NCBI GenBank assembly: GCA_027704905.1
Contig: CM051001.1
Coordinates: 20,980,610 to 21,044,609 of the forward strand
Direction of reading: 5' to 3'
Length of the DNA: 64,000 nt
Origin: Muraenolepis orangiensis
Lineage: Eukaryota > Chordata > Actinopteri > Gadiformes > Muraenolepididae
In this document: positions 1-14,149 of the stretch, piece by piece
Layout of the letters: each line of letters opens with the position of its first letter
Position numbering within the stretch: the stretch's first letter is position 1
The notes under the pieces: generated by a model
What the model saw: the letters and a program-made list of their open reading frames with translations, nothing else
Told to the model about the DNA's origin: nothing
The model's database searches: none
Program-made: the position numbers and the translations under genes

Positions 1-595
1 GCCTCCTCTCTGATCTCCACTTCAATAGGCTGGAATAACATCTGATGAAAGTGTGGCGGCATTATACGGCATGTTTCATGCGTGCTAAATTGTTCTCATA
101 ACAATCTCCACGTTTTGCTGCGGTAGACACCGGGAACAGAACAACAGAATAGAAATCTCATTGTTTGCCTCCGATAGTGATGGTATTTACCTTTGTCTAA
201 TATATATATATACTATATTTAGTGTTTGCATTTCAGTACTATTTGTTGGCAGGAGAATCCATTCTGACTTCCAAAACGTCAGTACACATTTCATATATAT
301 ATATATATGATATTATTTGTCCCTATACTGGTGTTTTCCCATGTAAAAAAAAAATGAAACAAAAACACAAGCATACAACAACCCGTCGACCGGTTTCAAG
401 ATGAATTGGCCCAGGATGTAGGTGGTAAAACGCCATCCTATGTTTTATCATTGCGGTGCAGCTGGCTGAATACATAGCCTGTCAAATGGCCCTCTCCGTC
501 AAGGCTCTCCTGAATGGCCACGGTGTAAGTGAGTACTCTTGCGGCGCTGGAAAATACAAAGTGGTGACGTGCAGCGAGAAGGGGTCGAAGGAGAC

Positions 596-630
596 TATAA
601 GTTCCCTTTCTCTCTGTCTCTCTCTCTCTG

Positions 631-664
<34 letters not shown>

Positions 665-777
665 TCTCTTCATGTCGAGAAGACCACCGCGCTCTGCATC
701 CCAAACAACCGATCTTATTGAGCATCCGATAGCGGAGGGAGAGAGATAATCGCTCGCATCTGCCGACGAGTGTGTAG

Positions 778-810
<33 letters not shown>
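596..810. repeat. CT-rich tract and (GT)n
   Basis: An interrupted CT/TCTG microsatellite covers about 602-670, and a (GT)n array covers about 777-810. The short unique piece between them gives open frames that read as Leu-Ser or Arg-Glu repeats and has no recognisable product. Confidence 0.9.
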
Positions 811-814
<4 letters not shown>

Positions 815-1584
815 CGTTTCAGCGTAATCGAGGCTAGTGAGGCTAGCGGCGGAGAGATGCTATTTGAATGTGTAATGTGTTCCTGGACGCGCGCCAGCGC
901 GGTGCCACATTAGCTTAAGCGTCTGCGTTTTGGCCCCCACGATAACGTCCACGTGTGTTTTCTCGCGTGTTCTACCAAGTACCCCCTTGGGTGTGAGACG
1001 CTGCGCACTTCCTCTAAGGCACCTTTTTGGGTGTTTTTTTTTCAAACGCCAACATATATTCCATTTCGATGCGCATTACTCGCCTTTCTTTTGGCTCGAC
1101 TCACGAGCAACAATCAAATTTGTCATGTTTTGTCCAACCGAGCAGAGACCCCGAGTCCCGGGGTTGCTGCCGAGTTGCTAATACGTCCCAGCCCCGCGGC
1201 TTGTAAGCCAAACTACGTCACGCCGCTCAGAGGCCTTTTGGTCGTAGCTCTTGTGCTGCGCCGCGGAAGGCAAGGCACCTCTCTGAAGAATTCACTTCCT
1301 TCCCCCTACGTTTAATCCCCCGTCCCTCCCGTCCCGTCCCTCTCTCGATGTTTCATTCCTCGGCTTCGCTAAGTGCTCCGTTCCGACGGCCCTAGTTTGC
1401 TCGTTCTTCGTAGAAACAGAAAAAAATACTGTTTCATCCCTCATGTTGTCAGGGTTGATTAGTGCTATCTTCACGGACACACTCTCAGCCCACGTGCCGC
1501 TGTGAAAAACTAAACCAGCACCCCTCTCTAAAAAACAACTCCAGAAGCACTAAAAAAGTGATAAAGGTGCTCCACCCGACACGT

Positions 1585-1601
1585 GTATATATATATGTAT
1601 A

Positions 1602-1645
<44 letters not shown>
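1585..1645. repeat. (TA)n microsatellite
   Basis: About 60 bp of alternating T and A with two single G or C interruptions. It is self-complementary, so it can form cruciforms. There is no coding content. Confidence 0.9.
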
Positions 1646-1650
<5 letters not shown>

Positions 1651-2823
1651 ACGGCAAACAGTTTTCTCACGCCCGGACCTGCTGATGTCATGGATATTTC
1701 AGTGGCCCAGTGTGAAGCGAGTTGTGCCCTGTAAGCGGAAGGGGAAGAGAAATTACTTTTCCTCGAGGGACTGCACACAGGCAGAGGCCGGCAGAGGCCT
1801 CCTTGGCAACCTTGCACGTGGTAACGGCGTGTAGCTAGCATCCCTGGCGTGGATGCACTCCTCCACCCAGAGTTTGATGAATGGAGGGATTCACCGTAGT
1901 TTGTTTTATCAGAGCATATCGTCTTTTTTTTCGGGTTGTGTTCGGTGGCCAAGCAGCGAGAGAAGATATTCACTTACGTAATGTATGTTGTTCTTCATTT
2001 TCAAAAAGAATGTCCTGGCTGACGCCGTTCTTTTTCCGCTATCGGTGTTTGTAGATATAACCGGTTATCGCAGCGCTGTAAATTTAAATGAATATCCGAC
2101 ATTTTTTGGTGATCCCGCTCTTGTTTTTCGGCGGCAGGGGGGTTTGGGGGGGAGGGGGGGGGGGGGGGGAGGAGGGGAGGGGAGGCTGGTTTATTTCTTT
2201 TCCAACATCTGTTTAACTTCCCAGGGTATCGGGTTTCGCCTCCGAACGACTAATCTCACAGGAGACGCATGAACTAGTGGCAAAATAGAGCAATTATGTG
2301 ATTGGTCGTTGATTATGCCGCATTTCCCGCTCATTTGTCAGGAGGAGTTTGCCATTTGGAGGGTCAGAGCTCCAGGGGGGGGGGGGGTATTCTGATAGGC
2401 TCTTCTACGTGCACACCACACGTTTACGTTGGCTGGGTCCGTTAAAAAAGAAGTGTGAAAGACACCTTTGTCGGTGGGGAATATAATATATTATAATATG
2501 AAGTGGTGAACGCTGTTGAGGAACCTCCTGATGCGGTACATGTAGAAAACCCCTGTTCCTGTCGTGCTTGGGTGGGGAATAACGCCTCAAAGGTCTCTCG
2601 TCAGGAACGTTACGTCTCCTCAGCGTTTTATTTCCCCAGCGTTCGGCCCGACGCTCCTCCACCTCCTCCTCCACCTCCTCCGCCTTTCCTTCATCCTCCC
2701 TCCCCCCTCTCCCTCCCTTGCCTCGTTCTGTTCGCTCGTTCTGCCGGCCGCCTCCCGCGGCACCCCGGCTGGGCTGAGTTGTGTGTGACAAACTCCAGCG
2801 CCAAAACCCATCCCTCCCCCGCC

Positions 2824-2951
<128 letters not shown>

Positions 2952-3139
2952 GGCATCTCTCCCCGGTCTTCCCAGCGTAATTGAATCCAGAACCTGGGAA
3001 AATCCAGCAGGTATAGGACAGGAATCCGGGGCTGGAAAATAAACCAGAGAGAGCCACAAATTCCATCACGCTCCCTCATATCCTGCGAGCCACGGCGGCC
3101 ATCAGAGAGGCCCCCGGTGCCGGAATGCTCTCAACACCT

Positions 3140-3147
3140 CACGCACG

Positions 3148-3203
<56 letters not shown>

Positions 3204-3290
3204 CACGCACACACAAATACACGCACACGCTTCGGGATGCGCACTGACTCAAAAACACAGACACACACACACACATACACACCCAGACGC
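3140..3290. repeat. CA-rich microsatellite
   Basis: A (CACG)/(CA) compound array with an uninterrupted CA core near 3151-3196 and degenerate CA steps beyond it. Confidence 0.9.
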
Positions 3291-4130
3291 TGAGCACACT
3301 ATATGGTTTAGCACGCAACTTAGCGTGAGCAGCATAACCCAGAGCGGACACCTAGACACAGGCAAGCCGGGCGATGTAAAAGTGCGGGACACGCGTAGCT
3401 AGTTTAAAGGGTACAAAGATAGCGACAGCGGCGTTCAAAATACCGCCCCCTGGGGGTTTTTCCTCCCGCGACACACGGAGCCCCCCTCTTCTTCTTCTTC
3501 TTCTGCTGCTGCTGCTACTGCTACTACTCCCTCCCCGTGGTACGAGTATGTCTACAATCAGGCCTAATGGACTCCGTGGGGCGTGAGGCCTGGCCCCGCT
3601 GTTTTTGTAAACTCACACTCTTTGCACACACCGTGCCATTATGTCTGCGCTCCTTTCAAAGCGCCGGCTGGCGTTTGATGTGATGCACTGAGGGTTTTCT
3701 TTCTTTCTTTCTTTTCCTTTTTTCAAACGTTGTTGTTTAATATGGCACTCCGAGCCCTTCACCACCAACACCGCCCCCCCGCCCCCGCCGCCTCCTTCAT
3801 CCCCCTAGGGGGCTCCGTCCTTCTCGACCCTCTTCTCTCGACTGTGGTGGTGGTGGTTAGGGGCGGTGTTTGTGTGTGTGTGTGGGGGGGGGGCGGGGGG
3901 GGGGGGGGGGGGTTGGGGGGACGACTAGGGTGCTATATAGCCTTAAGGGGGCTCTTCAAATGAAGTGTGACACCCGGTGGTGAAGAAAACCCTCCTCGGC
4001 AGGGCCGCAGGCAGGTTATTAAAGGCAGAGTGGGTGGTGTGTCGTCGTCCCCCACCACCACCACCACCCACGAAAGCACCACACACAAACATCACCCCCC
4101 TTGTTTCGTCCCATCTATGAGGGGTCTTAG

Positions 4131-4241
<111 letters not shown>

Positions 4242-4264
4242 GGAGCCTGCATCCTCCTCTACAT

Positions 4265-5105
4265 CCCCCCCCCACCACTACCACCCACTACCCACCACCA
4301 ACCACCACCCACCACTCTCAAGACCCCCTGGTCTTGGGGGTGGTGGGTGGTGGGTGGTGGAGGTGGTCTTCTGGGCTGGCGGGCCCCCACCTTCTTAGCC
4401 GCTGGCTGGTGGCATGTGAGGGCTCTTTTCCTCCCAATTAGTCTGCCTACTAATGAGGACCAACCGACCCCTACCCTACCACCACCACCACGACCACCAC
4501 CGCCACCGCCACCCCCACCACCATCACCACCACCACCACCACCACCACCCCCACCACCCCCACCACCACCACCACCATCACCACCACCACCACCCCCACC
4601 ACCACCACCACCACCACCACCATCACCACCACCACCACCACCACCACCATCACCACCACCACCACCATCACCACCGCCACCATCATCACCACAGCTATCA
4701 GTACCACCACCACAGGTACTGCCACCTCCATAGCTACTGTGGGATATTTGAGTGTGTAAGGATCAACAGATACAGTACATAACTTGGTAAAAGATAACCC
4801 TGATAACATATGTTGTGTGTTCGTCCCAGTTTCAGTTGTACTGTGTTTCGGAGTTTAGTGTTTTTGAATGAGAAGACTTTTACCCTTTATTAGCTTTCAA
4901 AGTATAGTTAAAGTTAATTGAATTAGTTCACCTCCCATACCACCACCACCACCACCACCACCCCCATACCCATCCCTACAGCCTCCATACATGTCTCTGT
5001 CTCTCCACCTCCACAATCTCAAGCCCTACCACCACCTCCACAACCTCCAAAGTGTCCACCACCAACCACCACCACCACCATCACCACCACCACCACCATG
5101 CCGAC
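4265..5105. repeat. (CAC)n trinucleotide clusters
   Basis: Three clusters of CAC/CCA repeats lie at about 4268-4318, 4478-4715 and 4938-5100. The central cluster is about 240 bp with scattered T and G changes. Frames across it read as poly-His, poly-Pro or poly-Val. These are artefacts, since no start context or splice signals fit. Stretch 4740-4935 between clusters is ordinary AT-rich DNA. Confidence 0.92.
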
Positions 5106-5324
5106 CACCATCATCCTCATTGCCCCCTTGTCTCATCAGAACGTAGGGGTCATTGGGTCCTGTCACCAGGCACACTAACCTGTGTCACCCCACTATGTGT
5201 AATTACCACACAGCCGGCACACACAAACCCTGCTCCCCCCCCCCCCCCACAGAAGACCCCACTCTCTCACGCACTTATCCACGGACAAAAGGTTGTCTCG
5301 CGCTCCACAGAACATTGCAGTCAG

Positions 5325-5450
5325 AGAGTCTAACGGTGTGGGTGGGTGACTCTCGGCCTGCCTAAAGGTTCCGGGTTCGAAACCCCCCTGATTTCTGCAC
5401 CGGCGGTCTACCTGTAGGCCACGCGTCATCCGTCATCCAGCAAATACAAC
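5325..5450 (+). mobile_element. Degraded tRNA-derived SINE-like fragment
   Basis: The segment contains ggttccgggttcgaaaccc (about 5367-5385), which matches the tRNA B-box core found in the heads of fish SINEs. It is preceded by a weak A-box-like region and followed by a diverged tail. It is too eroded to fold as a tRNA, so it is called a relic and not a gene. Confidence 0.4.
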
Positions 5451-5728
5451 CTAACCCCCCCGACCTTCTCCTTTTTTTTTTCCCTGCCTGTATCTGAACA
5501 TAAGTTTTGAAATAGTTGTGTTAAAATCAATTTAAATGTTGTTAAATTGACTCTATAGCAGTACATTTGATTTGGGAAGTTCAATTCCAGCTGGGACGGG
5601 CGGCAGTGGGAAGCCCTCTGGTCCTTATTCACACATCCTGTGTGTGTTGTCACTGGGCGAGAGGCTCATGGTGCTGCTGTGTGTGTAGCAGGGGGTTTCT
5701 CATCACCACTACCCCCACTACCCCCCCT

Positions 5729-5759
<31 letters not shown>

Positions 5760-6128
5760 ACCCCCTCTAGAGGGCAGGGGGGTCACACTTCCTGTTTCCT
5801 GCCTCCACTGGGTCATCAGAGGGTCTCGGGCGCGAGGGTCACAGACCTCCGCCGTTCCTCCTCTGCCTTTTGTTTGGCTGCGGCGTTGTGGTGTGTGGGG
5901 TGCTGAGAGGGAGGGGGGGGAGGGTGTGGGAGGATGGGGCGGGTGGGGGGCGGGGGGGGTTGGGGGGAGGGAGAGAGAGGGGCTCCCCTCTGAACCTGTC
6001 AGTACGTGAGCACCCCCCCCCCTCCCCCCCCCCCCCCTAACGCTCGTGGTTCCTCCCATGGGCCTGCTCTCTTTTCATCTTTCCCTTCCTCTTTTGGGGG
6101 GGGTGTTTCACCGCCACCGCCACCACAG

Positions 6129-6129
<1 letters not shown>

Positions 6130-6164
<35 letters not shown>

Positions 6165-6265
6165 ACTACCTCTCTCTCCCTTTCTCGTTGTATAACCACA
6201 CTCTCTCCTTTGCCTTCTCTACAGCCCTGCCTTTCCTCTGTGGGTCTGCACCACTGGTCAAAACA

Positions 6266-6319
<54 letters not shown>
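6130..6319. repeat. Two (CA)n arrays
   Basis: CA repeats at about 6130-6161 and 6261-6319 are separated by a short unique piece. Confidence 0.93.
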
Positions 6320-6322
<3 letters not shown>

Positions 6323-6775
6323 CTGAGTCAACACAGGGGCCTGCCTCGTCTTGCTCATCCTTTCCCCTGGACCAGCTGGCTGGCTTGCGTGCCACTGGTA
6401 GGTGGGGTCACGGGACGAAAAAGGAGTGACGGTCTGCTGATGTCTGAAAAAAAGGGGAGGGTTCCTTAGCAACACATGACTCTGGGAACCATGGCGATAA
6501 CGTGAAAAGCAGAGCGGGCGGCAGACAAGAGGACATTGTCTCCGTGGTAGTCATGTGATTTTGTCAGCCAGCCGCCTGCTCAGGAATGGGACATTTGAAA
6601 CCGTAAAAACCTCACGCAGACAATCAGCCGCATTCACTGACACAAGTCGAGATGTTTTATCCGCTTCGACTTGCTTAAAGGCGATCGAAAATTGAGGTGC
6701 TCGTGTTGGGTGAAATTGATGGAATTTGGTGAGTTTCTCTCTTGAGTCCGTATGGGTGAGGACATAGTTCTCTAT

Positions 6776-6810
6776 AGTGTAATTCCAAATAAATGATTTG
6801 GAATTACACT
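6776..6810. repeat. Perfect 15-bp hairpin
   Basis: The arms agtgtaattccaaat (6776-6790) and atttggaattacact (6796-6810) are exact reverse complements around a 5-nt loop. This may be the core of a small foldback element or a chance structure. It lies in otherwise unique intronic DNA. Confidence 0.85.
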
Positions 6811-7173
6811 GCTTCCGTCTGCATATTATGAACAAAAATCACCGTCACTTTTTTTATCATCGGGCCACTTAGGAAAAAGTTCTAGAAGGTTCATTGCACA
6901 AACCCATCAAACCCTGGGCCAGCGGTACAGAACTTTAGGGACCCTTTCAGATGTCGATCCCAACTCAAAAAAAAAATCTGGAAATAAATGTAAGCGTCTA
7001 GTCAGGAGAGACACACACACACACCCAGTTTAACACAGGGACAGGGGCAGCTCCATTCCACTGTGCTCCGTTCCAACTGGAATTAACATCAGGAAATGAA
7101 TCTTGTCTGCATTAACTGTCTGGCACAGCGCTCCTGTAGCGTGACATACTGTACTGATAGAGGGGGGGAGAGG

Positions 7174-7571
<398 letters not shown>

Positions 7572-7629
7572 ATGAAAGAGAGAGAGAGACTGCTTTATAT
7601 TTCAAAGTCAATAAAAGTGTAAAGAGTAA

Positions 7630-8430
<801 letters not shown>

Positions 8431-9753
8431 GCCTGTGCCAACTTCTGCCCCGGATCATAGATTTTTGGGAAACATCACCGCTGTGAGGGAGCGGTGTTTG
8501 GTCCATGTTATTCTACAAATATCAATAAGAGAAGAGAGTAACCATGGTGACAGACAGAGACACCACGTGCTGTCCCACCACAGCGACGATTAAATGTCTT
8601 TAAGTTCCCACAGAATACAAATGCGGAACAGAAACAGAAATGTAAGGGTGATTGGGGCTGTGAGCCGAGGTTACCAGAGAGAAGATACAAGATACAACAT
8701 TGTTATTGGACATTTGCAACTAGGAATGCTTACTCCCCATTCCCTCCCGCAGTATAAATCTCAAAAACAACACCATAAAAATATAAATAATATATACAAA
8801 ATAAAATAAACAAAAAAAGAGCAGCAAAGTGACGTTTTTTTTGGTTTGTTTTTTTTTACAAAAATCTTTGTGTATAATATATTGAAGACACGTGGAAACA
8901 GATTTTCTTTAATCACGACGGAGGCCCATCACTGGCCCGTGAAAATGACTTGACCCAGCCAGTGATTTAAGGACCAGGGTTGCAGCAGCCTGTCGAACGC
9001 TATCAGGCAGAGTTTGCGGTGGCGTTTTATGGCCACCTAACTTTGAGCGGCGCTCGCGGCAAACCCAAACTAAACCATGTGCAGTTTACTAGGCATTTCC
9101 ATATTTTCCCACAGAGTTTGCAGCCAAAATTGCGGTAAATATCGTCCTTTGTTTTTTTTTTGTTGATTATTAGGTTTCCAGTTGGAGGGGGGGGAAAAAA
9201 TGGCCATTTCGATAAATCAAGCGGGTGCATAAGGTATAGTGATGAAGAGAGATGTACAGTCATGTGACATGTTCTAAAAGCAGAATGGAGACTTGGGGTT
9301 TTCAACTTAAACAGAGAACCGTCTGTCAACTTGCCAGAATGATGTCATTATGACTATGAAACCATTCCAAATACAGCGACAGCCCACCAGACACGATGAC
9401 CGTAACCCGACACCTAACCTGAAAGCAAATATAGCACCAGCATCAGCGTACGCAAAATGAGTCATATATGACTCATAATGTACGTGAATGGGTTTAGTTA
9501 GGTTGCCTGTGTGGTAAATACAGGTCCTGTTCGAGCGAAAGGAGCCTCGGGAGTTTGTGTAGATTAGATTTGCAGACGAGATGTTTTCAGGCATCGATAC
9601 AAACCCCCTCGGCTGCTGCGGTCGGTGGATTCCCTCCGGGGCCCGAGTCACGAGCACTAGTCCAGACATGTCCTCTCTGTCGACGAAGGATGGCATTACA
9701 CGCGTCCTGGTGCCGGTCACACGTCTACCACTCTGCTTCCTTCTCCTCCTCCT

Positions 9754-9806
9754 CCTCTCCTCTCCTCTCCTCTCCTCTCCTCTCCTCTCCTCTCCTCTCC
9801 TCTCCT
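9754..9806. repeat. (CTCCT)n pentanucleotide
   Basis: About ten near-perfect copies of the 5-bp unit CTCCT. Confidence 0.92.
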
Positions 9807-9895
9807 CCCTTCTTTTCTCTACCGCATGCTGCCGCTCATTCCTAACTCACCGGTTGTTTAATAGTCGTTTCTAAGATATATATTTATAAGATATA

Positions 9896-10309
9896 TTTCA
9901 CACTGCATACAGTATCGACACCCGTATTAGTTAATACGGGTGTCGATACCGTATTAGTTAGTGCGCATCGAATACACTCATGTTCACACTCACTTCTAAT
10001 TTGCGATTCGCTGCGCACTCGATGCCAGGTTTTTCATTCACACACGATAGAGAAGCGAATGCGCATTAAATTGGGAGACTAAGTAAGTTTTGTGTGAAGT
10101 GAAAGTAATGCGCATTAAAGATTCTGTTCACACACACACGGGAAGCAAAACCCGCAGTAGTTTTATGCACCCAAACTAGCTACTTCGGGATCGAAACCAC
10201 CTACCAAAGGTGGATTAGTTATGCCCACTAGTTGGGTAGTGAATGCGCATTACTTGCCAGTGTGAATGCAAATACCGTACCGAATACCGTATTTTAGCCC
10301 AGTGTGAAA
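9896..10309. mobile_element. MITE-like foldback element (candidate)
   Basis: The ends are a 10-bp inverted pair, TTTCACACTG (9896-9905) and CAGTGTGAAA (10300-10309). Next to the left end is an 18-bp perfect palindrome arm pair, 9912-9929 and 9932-9949. Next to the right end is a diverged form of the same ATACGGTA-type sequence. Three copies of the palindrome AATGCGCATT occur at 10059, 10107 and 10242. There is no coding capacity. No clear target-site duplication is visible, so the exact ends are uncertain. Confidence 0.6.
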
Positions 10310-11311
10310 ACGGTAATAGTGGAGGGTTTCACATTTGTTTTACTGTCACGTTGTTCAGTCATTAAACAGCTGCTTTTGGGGAGTTATTGGTATTTCGTGC
10401 AAGTGTGTCTACTCTACTACTAGCTACTAGCTTTACTGCGGGCATCGGGGACCAAACCGGTACCTGTCGACCGATATTCATAAGAAACTCTTGTCTGTCT
10501 AGTCTCTGCTTTGCAGAGTGACGTTTTTTTGGTCGTGAATAAACAGAAACAGAAACATGCACATTTTAATACGGAACCGAGAGTGAGACTCGGACTCTTA
10601 AGCGACTTGTTTGTGGCAGGTTGGGAAGGAGCTGGCCGTCCCTGACAGGTTGACTGGCTGACAGCACTAGAGTCCCTGGTGGCAGCTGCCGCACATACCC
10701 AGCATGAATGAACCTCGACGGAGTTCACGTCTCCTGGAGAGACAGGGGAAGCAGCAGACCTGTCGGGGATCCGATCGTGTCTCGGCGGTGTCTGAGCTCA
10801 GCTACGCGTTGAGCAATCCACCACATGTGTTTTTCGGGCCCATGGTGCCTGCGGTTCCTCCGTTGGGACTCTTGGGTCTTGTGTGGCGACGGCGGAGGCA
10901 GGGAGATGGGGGGGGGGGGGGGGGTGGGGTGGGGGGGAGTGAGGTGGATGTCTTGCCCCGTCGGATGCGTCGCTGCAGACTGATGGTGAGTCCCCTTTAA
11001 GATGTGTCCAGCTGCTTCGAGTCGCCGTCGCTCCTTGACGCACTTCGGGTGTGGGGGGGGGGGGGGGGGGGGGGAGGAAAAGCGAGAGAAGAGAAAGGGG
11101 GAGCGGATGTCCTCTCTTAATGGGAAACACACCGAGCCCTCCTTAAAAAAAAGGTCTCTTTTATTTGTTTCCTCCCTGCTTGCTCTGGGTTTAGGGCTGT
11201 TGCGGAGGATTTGGGTCCAGAGTGACTTGAGGTTTTCCTGCTCTTGTGGTGGATCCTGAGGATTGGCCTCACCAAGAGACCAGCACCACTCTCAGACAAA
11301 TCTCCCCCCCT

Positions 11312-11692
11312 CACCACACACACACACACACACACCATACAAACAACACACACACAAACACACACACACACACACACACCGTACAAACAACCCCATACAC
11401 ACAGATACACACGTACAAACAACGGCACACACACACACAAACACACACATACACACACGGTACAAACAACCCCCCCCCCCCCACCCCTCACACAAACAAC
11501 CCCATACACACACACACACAAATTCACATACACATGCATGAACACACACACACACACACACACAGTACATATAACCACATATGCATACATATACTCTCTC
11601 ACACATACACACACAAACACATATCACAATAGACACATTATTTGAACCCATTTCTTCCCCCCCAACACACACAAGCACACACACACACACTA

Positions 11693-11755
<63 letters not shown>

Positions 11756-11772
11756 TACACACACACACAACA
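11312..11772. repeat. CA-rich microsatellite block
   Basis: About 460 bp of mostly CA repeats is broken by (G/C)ATACAAACAAC-type interruptions that recur at about 11336, 11381, 11416 and 11461. The block ends in an uninterrupted array near 11695-11750. Confidence 0.9.
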
Positions 11773-11820
11773 ACCCCTGTAGAATCCACCGAAAACCGAA
11801 CCCCAACTTCCTCAGTGCAA

Positions 11821-11887
11821 TACTATACTATACTATACTATACTATACTATACTATACTATACTATACTATACTATACTATACTATA
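11821..11887. repeat. (TACTA)n pentanucleotide
   Basis: Thirteen exact tandem copies of TACTA, followed by degenerate TACTAC/TATGCTAC sequence to about 11915. Confidence 0.95.
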
Positions 11888-11939
11888 GCAGTATACTACT
11901 ACTATATGCTACTATACTCGCCACTCTTCACACCTCCTA

Positions 11940-12345
11940 TGGGCTGGTCCTATGGTAGAGAACCCTGGCGGGATGGATTCTCACTGGGGCCGGGCTGTCC
12001 ACATACTGAGGAGCGTTTCATGAAGTCATTCAAAAGAAATGTCCCTCTCTCTCTCTCTCGCGCTCTCGCTCTCTCGCTCTCTCGCTCTCTCTCCTCTCCA
12101 GTATTATGTGTCTTGCTTCCTTTCTCTCTCTATCCGTGAATCTCTGTATGTATCTCTGTCTCTATGGCACACTCAGTATCTACTATCTAAACACAATGGG
12201 AGAAATGCAGGTAAACATTGCTTGGGCCAAAAAGTGTTATTTAGCTTCAAGTGAAGACTGAGGAAAATAGTTTTCCTTATTACTTTTCCAGTTGTATTTT
12301 GACTTGCCAAGCCTAACTGAAAACATAAACACTTCGTGGACATAA
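11940..12345 (+). repeat. Dispersed repeat, copy 2
   Basis: Related to 7630-8430 in the same orientation. It shares ctgtccacat followed by a gaggagcgttt-like piece, a CT tract (12041-12095), CACTCAGTATCT, and a tail with ggtaaacattgctt and gacttgccaagcc. Copy 2 has a much shorter CT array, so array growth happened after duplication in copy 1 or shrinkage happened in copy 2. Confidence 0.75.
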
Positions 12346-13485
12346 ACATGCATACTAAGAAATATAGGGCGTCACAGTAATGTACAAATCTTTGGTTATT
12401 ATCACCTACTTGTCGGTCATTGGACTCTGTTCTATTGCTACACTGGAATTTGACAGTCTTAACTGTCAAATTACAGATGGCTTTTCAGGTCTAATATTAT
12501 TAGATTAAATGTGTCCGCATGAGCATTCTATATATAAGTTCATGGTGCAGGTGGTTAGCTACATATAGCTTTAGCCACATGCATCTAAACATGGACACTG
12601 TTTGTGCTAGCGCCACAGGAGCTTTCACTTCACTTTCCCCTTTGCTCTTTGTATGCATTTTATTTTTTATCAAAAAAAACAAAAACCTTAAACCACACTT
12701 TTCTTTTTACAACTTTACGAGTCGTCTTTTTTTCCTTCTTCTTTGGGCCCTTAATTTGTTTGTGGGACAGCCTTGCTTGCCTGTATCCGTCCGGGTTGCC
12801 AGGCTGCTGCAGACCCCTGGAAGGAATTTCAAGCCTTGAGTAAATCTAACAGAGGCCTCTGGCGCACACAGACAAACACGTTCCCCCTTTTTAACAGAAA
12901 AAACATGCAGTACATTCAATCCCCATTACTCACATAGCGGAGAAAAGGACCGGGCTCATCATGAACTTGGTTATTTGAATAGACATCCATAGATGGTACG
13001 TTTTGTTTATTTTGCACGGTGTGCCCAGTACGACGTCTGAGCGTCTGGTGTCACCGAACCAGGTGAGGCACTGATGGACACTGGTTTGGTTCCTTCTCTC
13101 GCTCTCTCCAGCCTCACTCACAAAGAAAAAACATTTTGTTCACGTGTGGTCAGAAAGAAGAGTCAAAGACATGTTCCGACAGATTTGCCGTTCCCGTCTG
13201 TTGCATCAGTGTTTGCCCATCTCTTGGTCCAAGTGGCCGGGCTTTTTGGAAACGCTGTGGTCATTGGCCATGTATGGTCTCAATGTGAGGATATGAATAG
13301 GGGTTTGTGGGGCAGCCCGCACTGAAACAAGATGTTGTGTGTTCCCCTCTCTAAACTTTACCGTTTGTGTCGCTTGTAAATCCCAGATTGACTCGGTTTG
13401 TATATGCGGGCGAGAGGGAGGGGGGTTGTGAGGGGGGGGGGCGCTGTTTATCTTCTGGCTGCCATGATTCTTCAAGTATCTTTTA

Positions 13486-13524
<39 letters not shown>

Positions 13525-13589
13525 ATCGTGCTGATCCTGATGCTGCAGACCTGAAACAGCGAGCACATATGAACTCAATCTTCCCCCAC

Positions 13590-14056
13590 AGACAGCCAAC
13601 AACAACAAGAAAAGCAACAACAACTGCAAGAAGAAGAAGAAGAAGAAGAAGAAGAAGAAGAAGAAGAAGAAGAAGAAGAAGAAGAAGAAGAACAACCACA
13701 GCAACAGCAAGAAGAAGAAGGAGGAGAACAACAAGAACAGCAAAAAGAACAACAGCAACAAGAAGAATGAGAACAACAACAATAAGAAGAACAACAACAG
13801 AAACAATAAGAAGAACAACAACAGAAACAATAAGAACAACAACAACAGAAACAATAAGAACAACAACAACAGCAACAATAAGAAGAACAACAGAAACAAT
13901 AAGAAGAACAACAACAGAAACATTAAGAAGAACAACAACAGAAACAATAAGAAGAACAACAACAGAAACAATAAGAACAACAGCAACAATAAGAAGAACA
14001 ACAACAGCAACAATAAGAAGAACAACAACAGCAACAATAAGAAGAACAACAACTTA
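13590..14056. repeat. AAG/AAC trinucleotide minisatellite
   Basis: An (AAG)n core at about 13629-13690 is followed by roughly eleven copies of a 21-24 bp unit built of AAC, AAT, AAG and CAG triplets (for example aacaataagaagaacaac). One frame is open for over 200 codons as Thr/Arg-rich protein. I reject it as coding because it simply follows the triplet repeat. Confidence 0.92.
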
Positions 14057-14149
14057 AGCAACAACAGCAGCTAGAGGGCCCTCAGTAGAGCATACCTCGG
14101 CCACACTAAGAAGTCCCCCTTGCCCTATCTCTGAGGCTAAACATCCCTC

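Noticed and set aside
438..749. A small exon-like block (a tgcag acceptor-like site, open frame QLAEYIACQMALSVKALLNG, then ggtgtaagt)
   Set aside because: The acceptor lacks a pyrimidine tract, the peptide matches no glypican segment, and the opposite strand is equally open.
10704..11000. 98-codon frame beginning MNEPRRSSRLLERQ
   Set aside because: It runs into a poly-G tract, and there is no family match, splice support or promoter signal.
13398..14057. 219-codon Thr/Arg-rich frame
   Set aside because: It is a direct reading of the AAG/AAC triplet repeat, and the opposite strand gives an equally long Leu/Phe frame.
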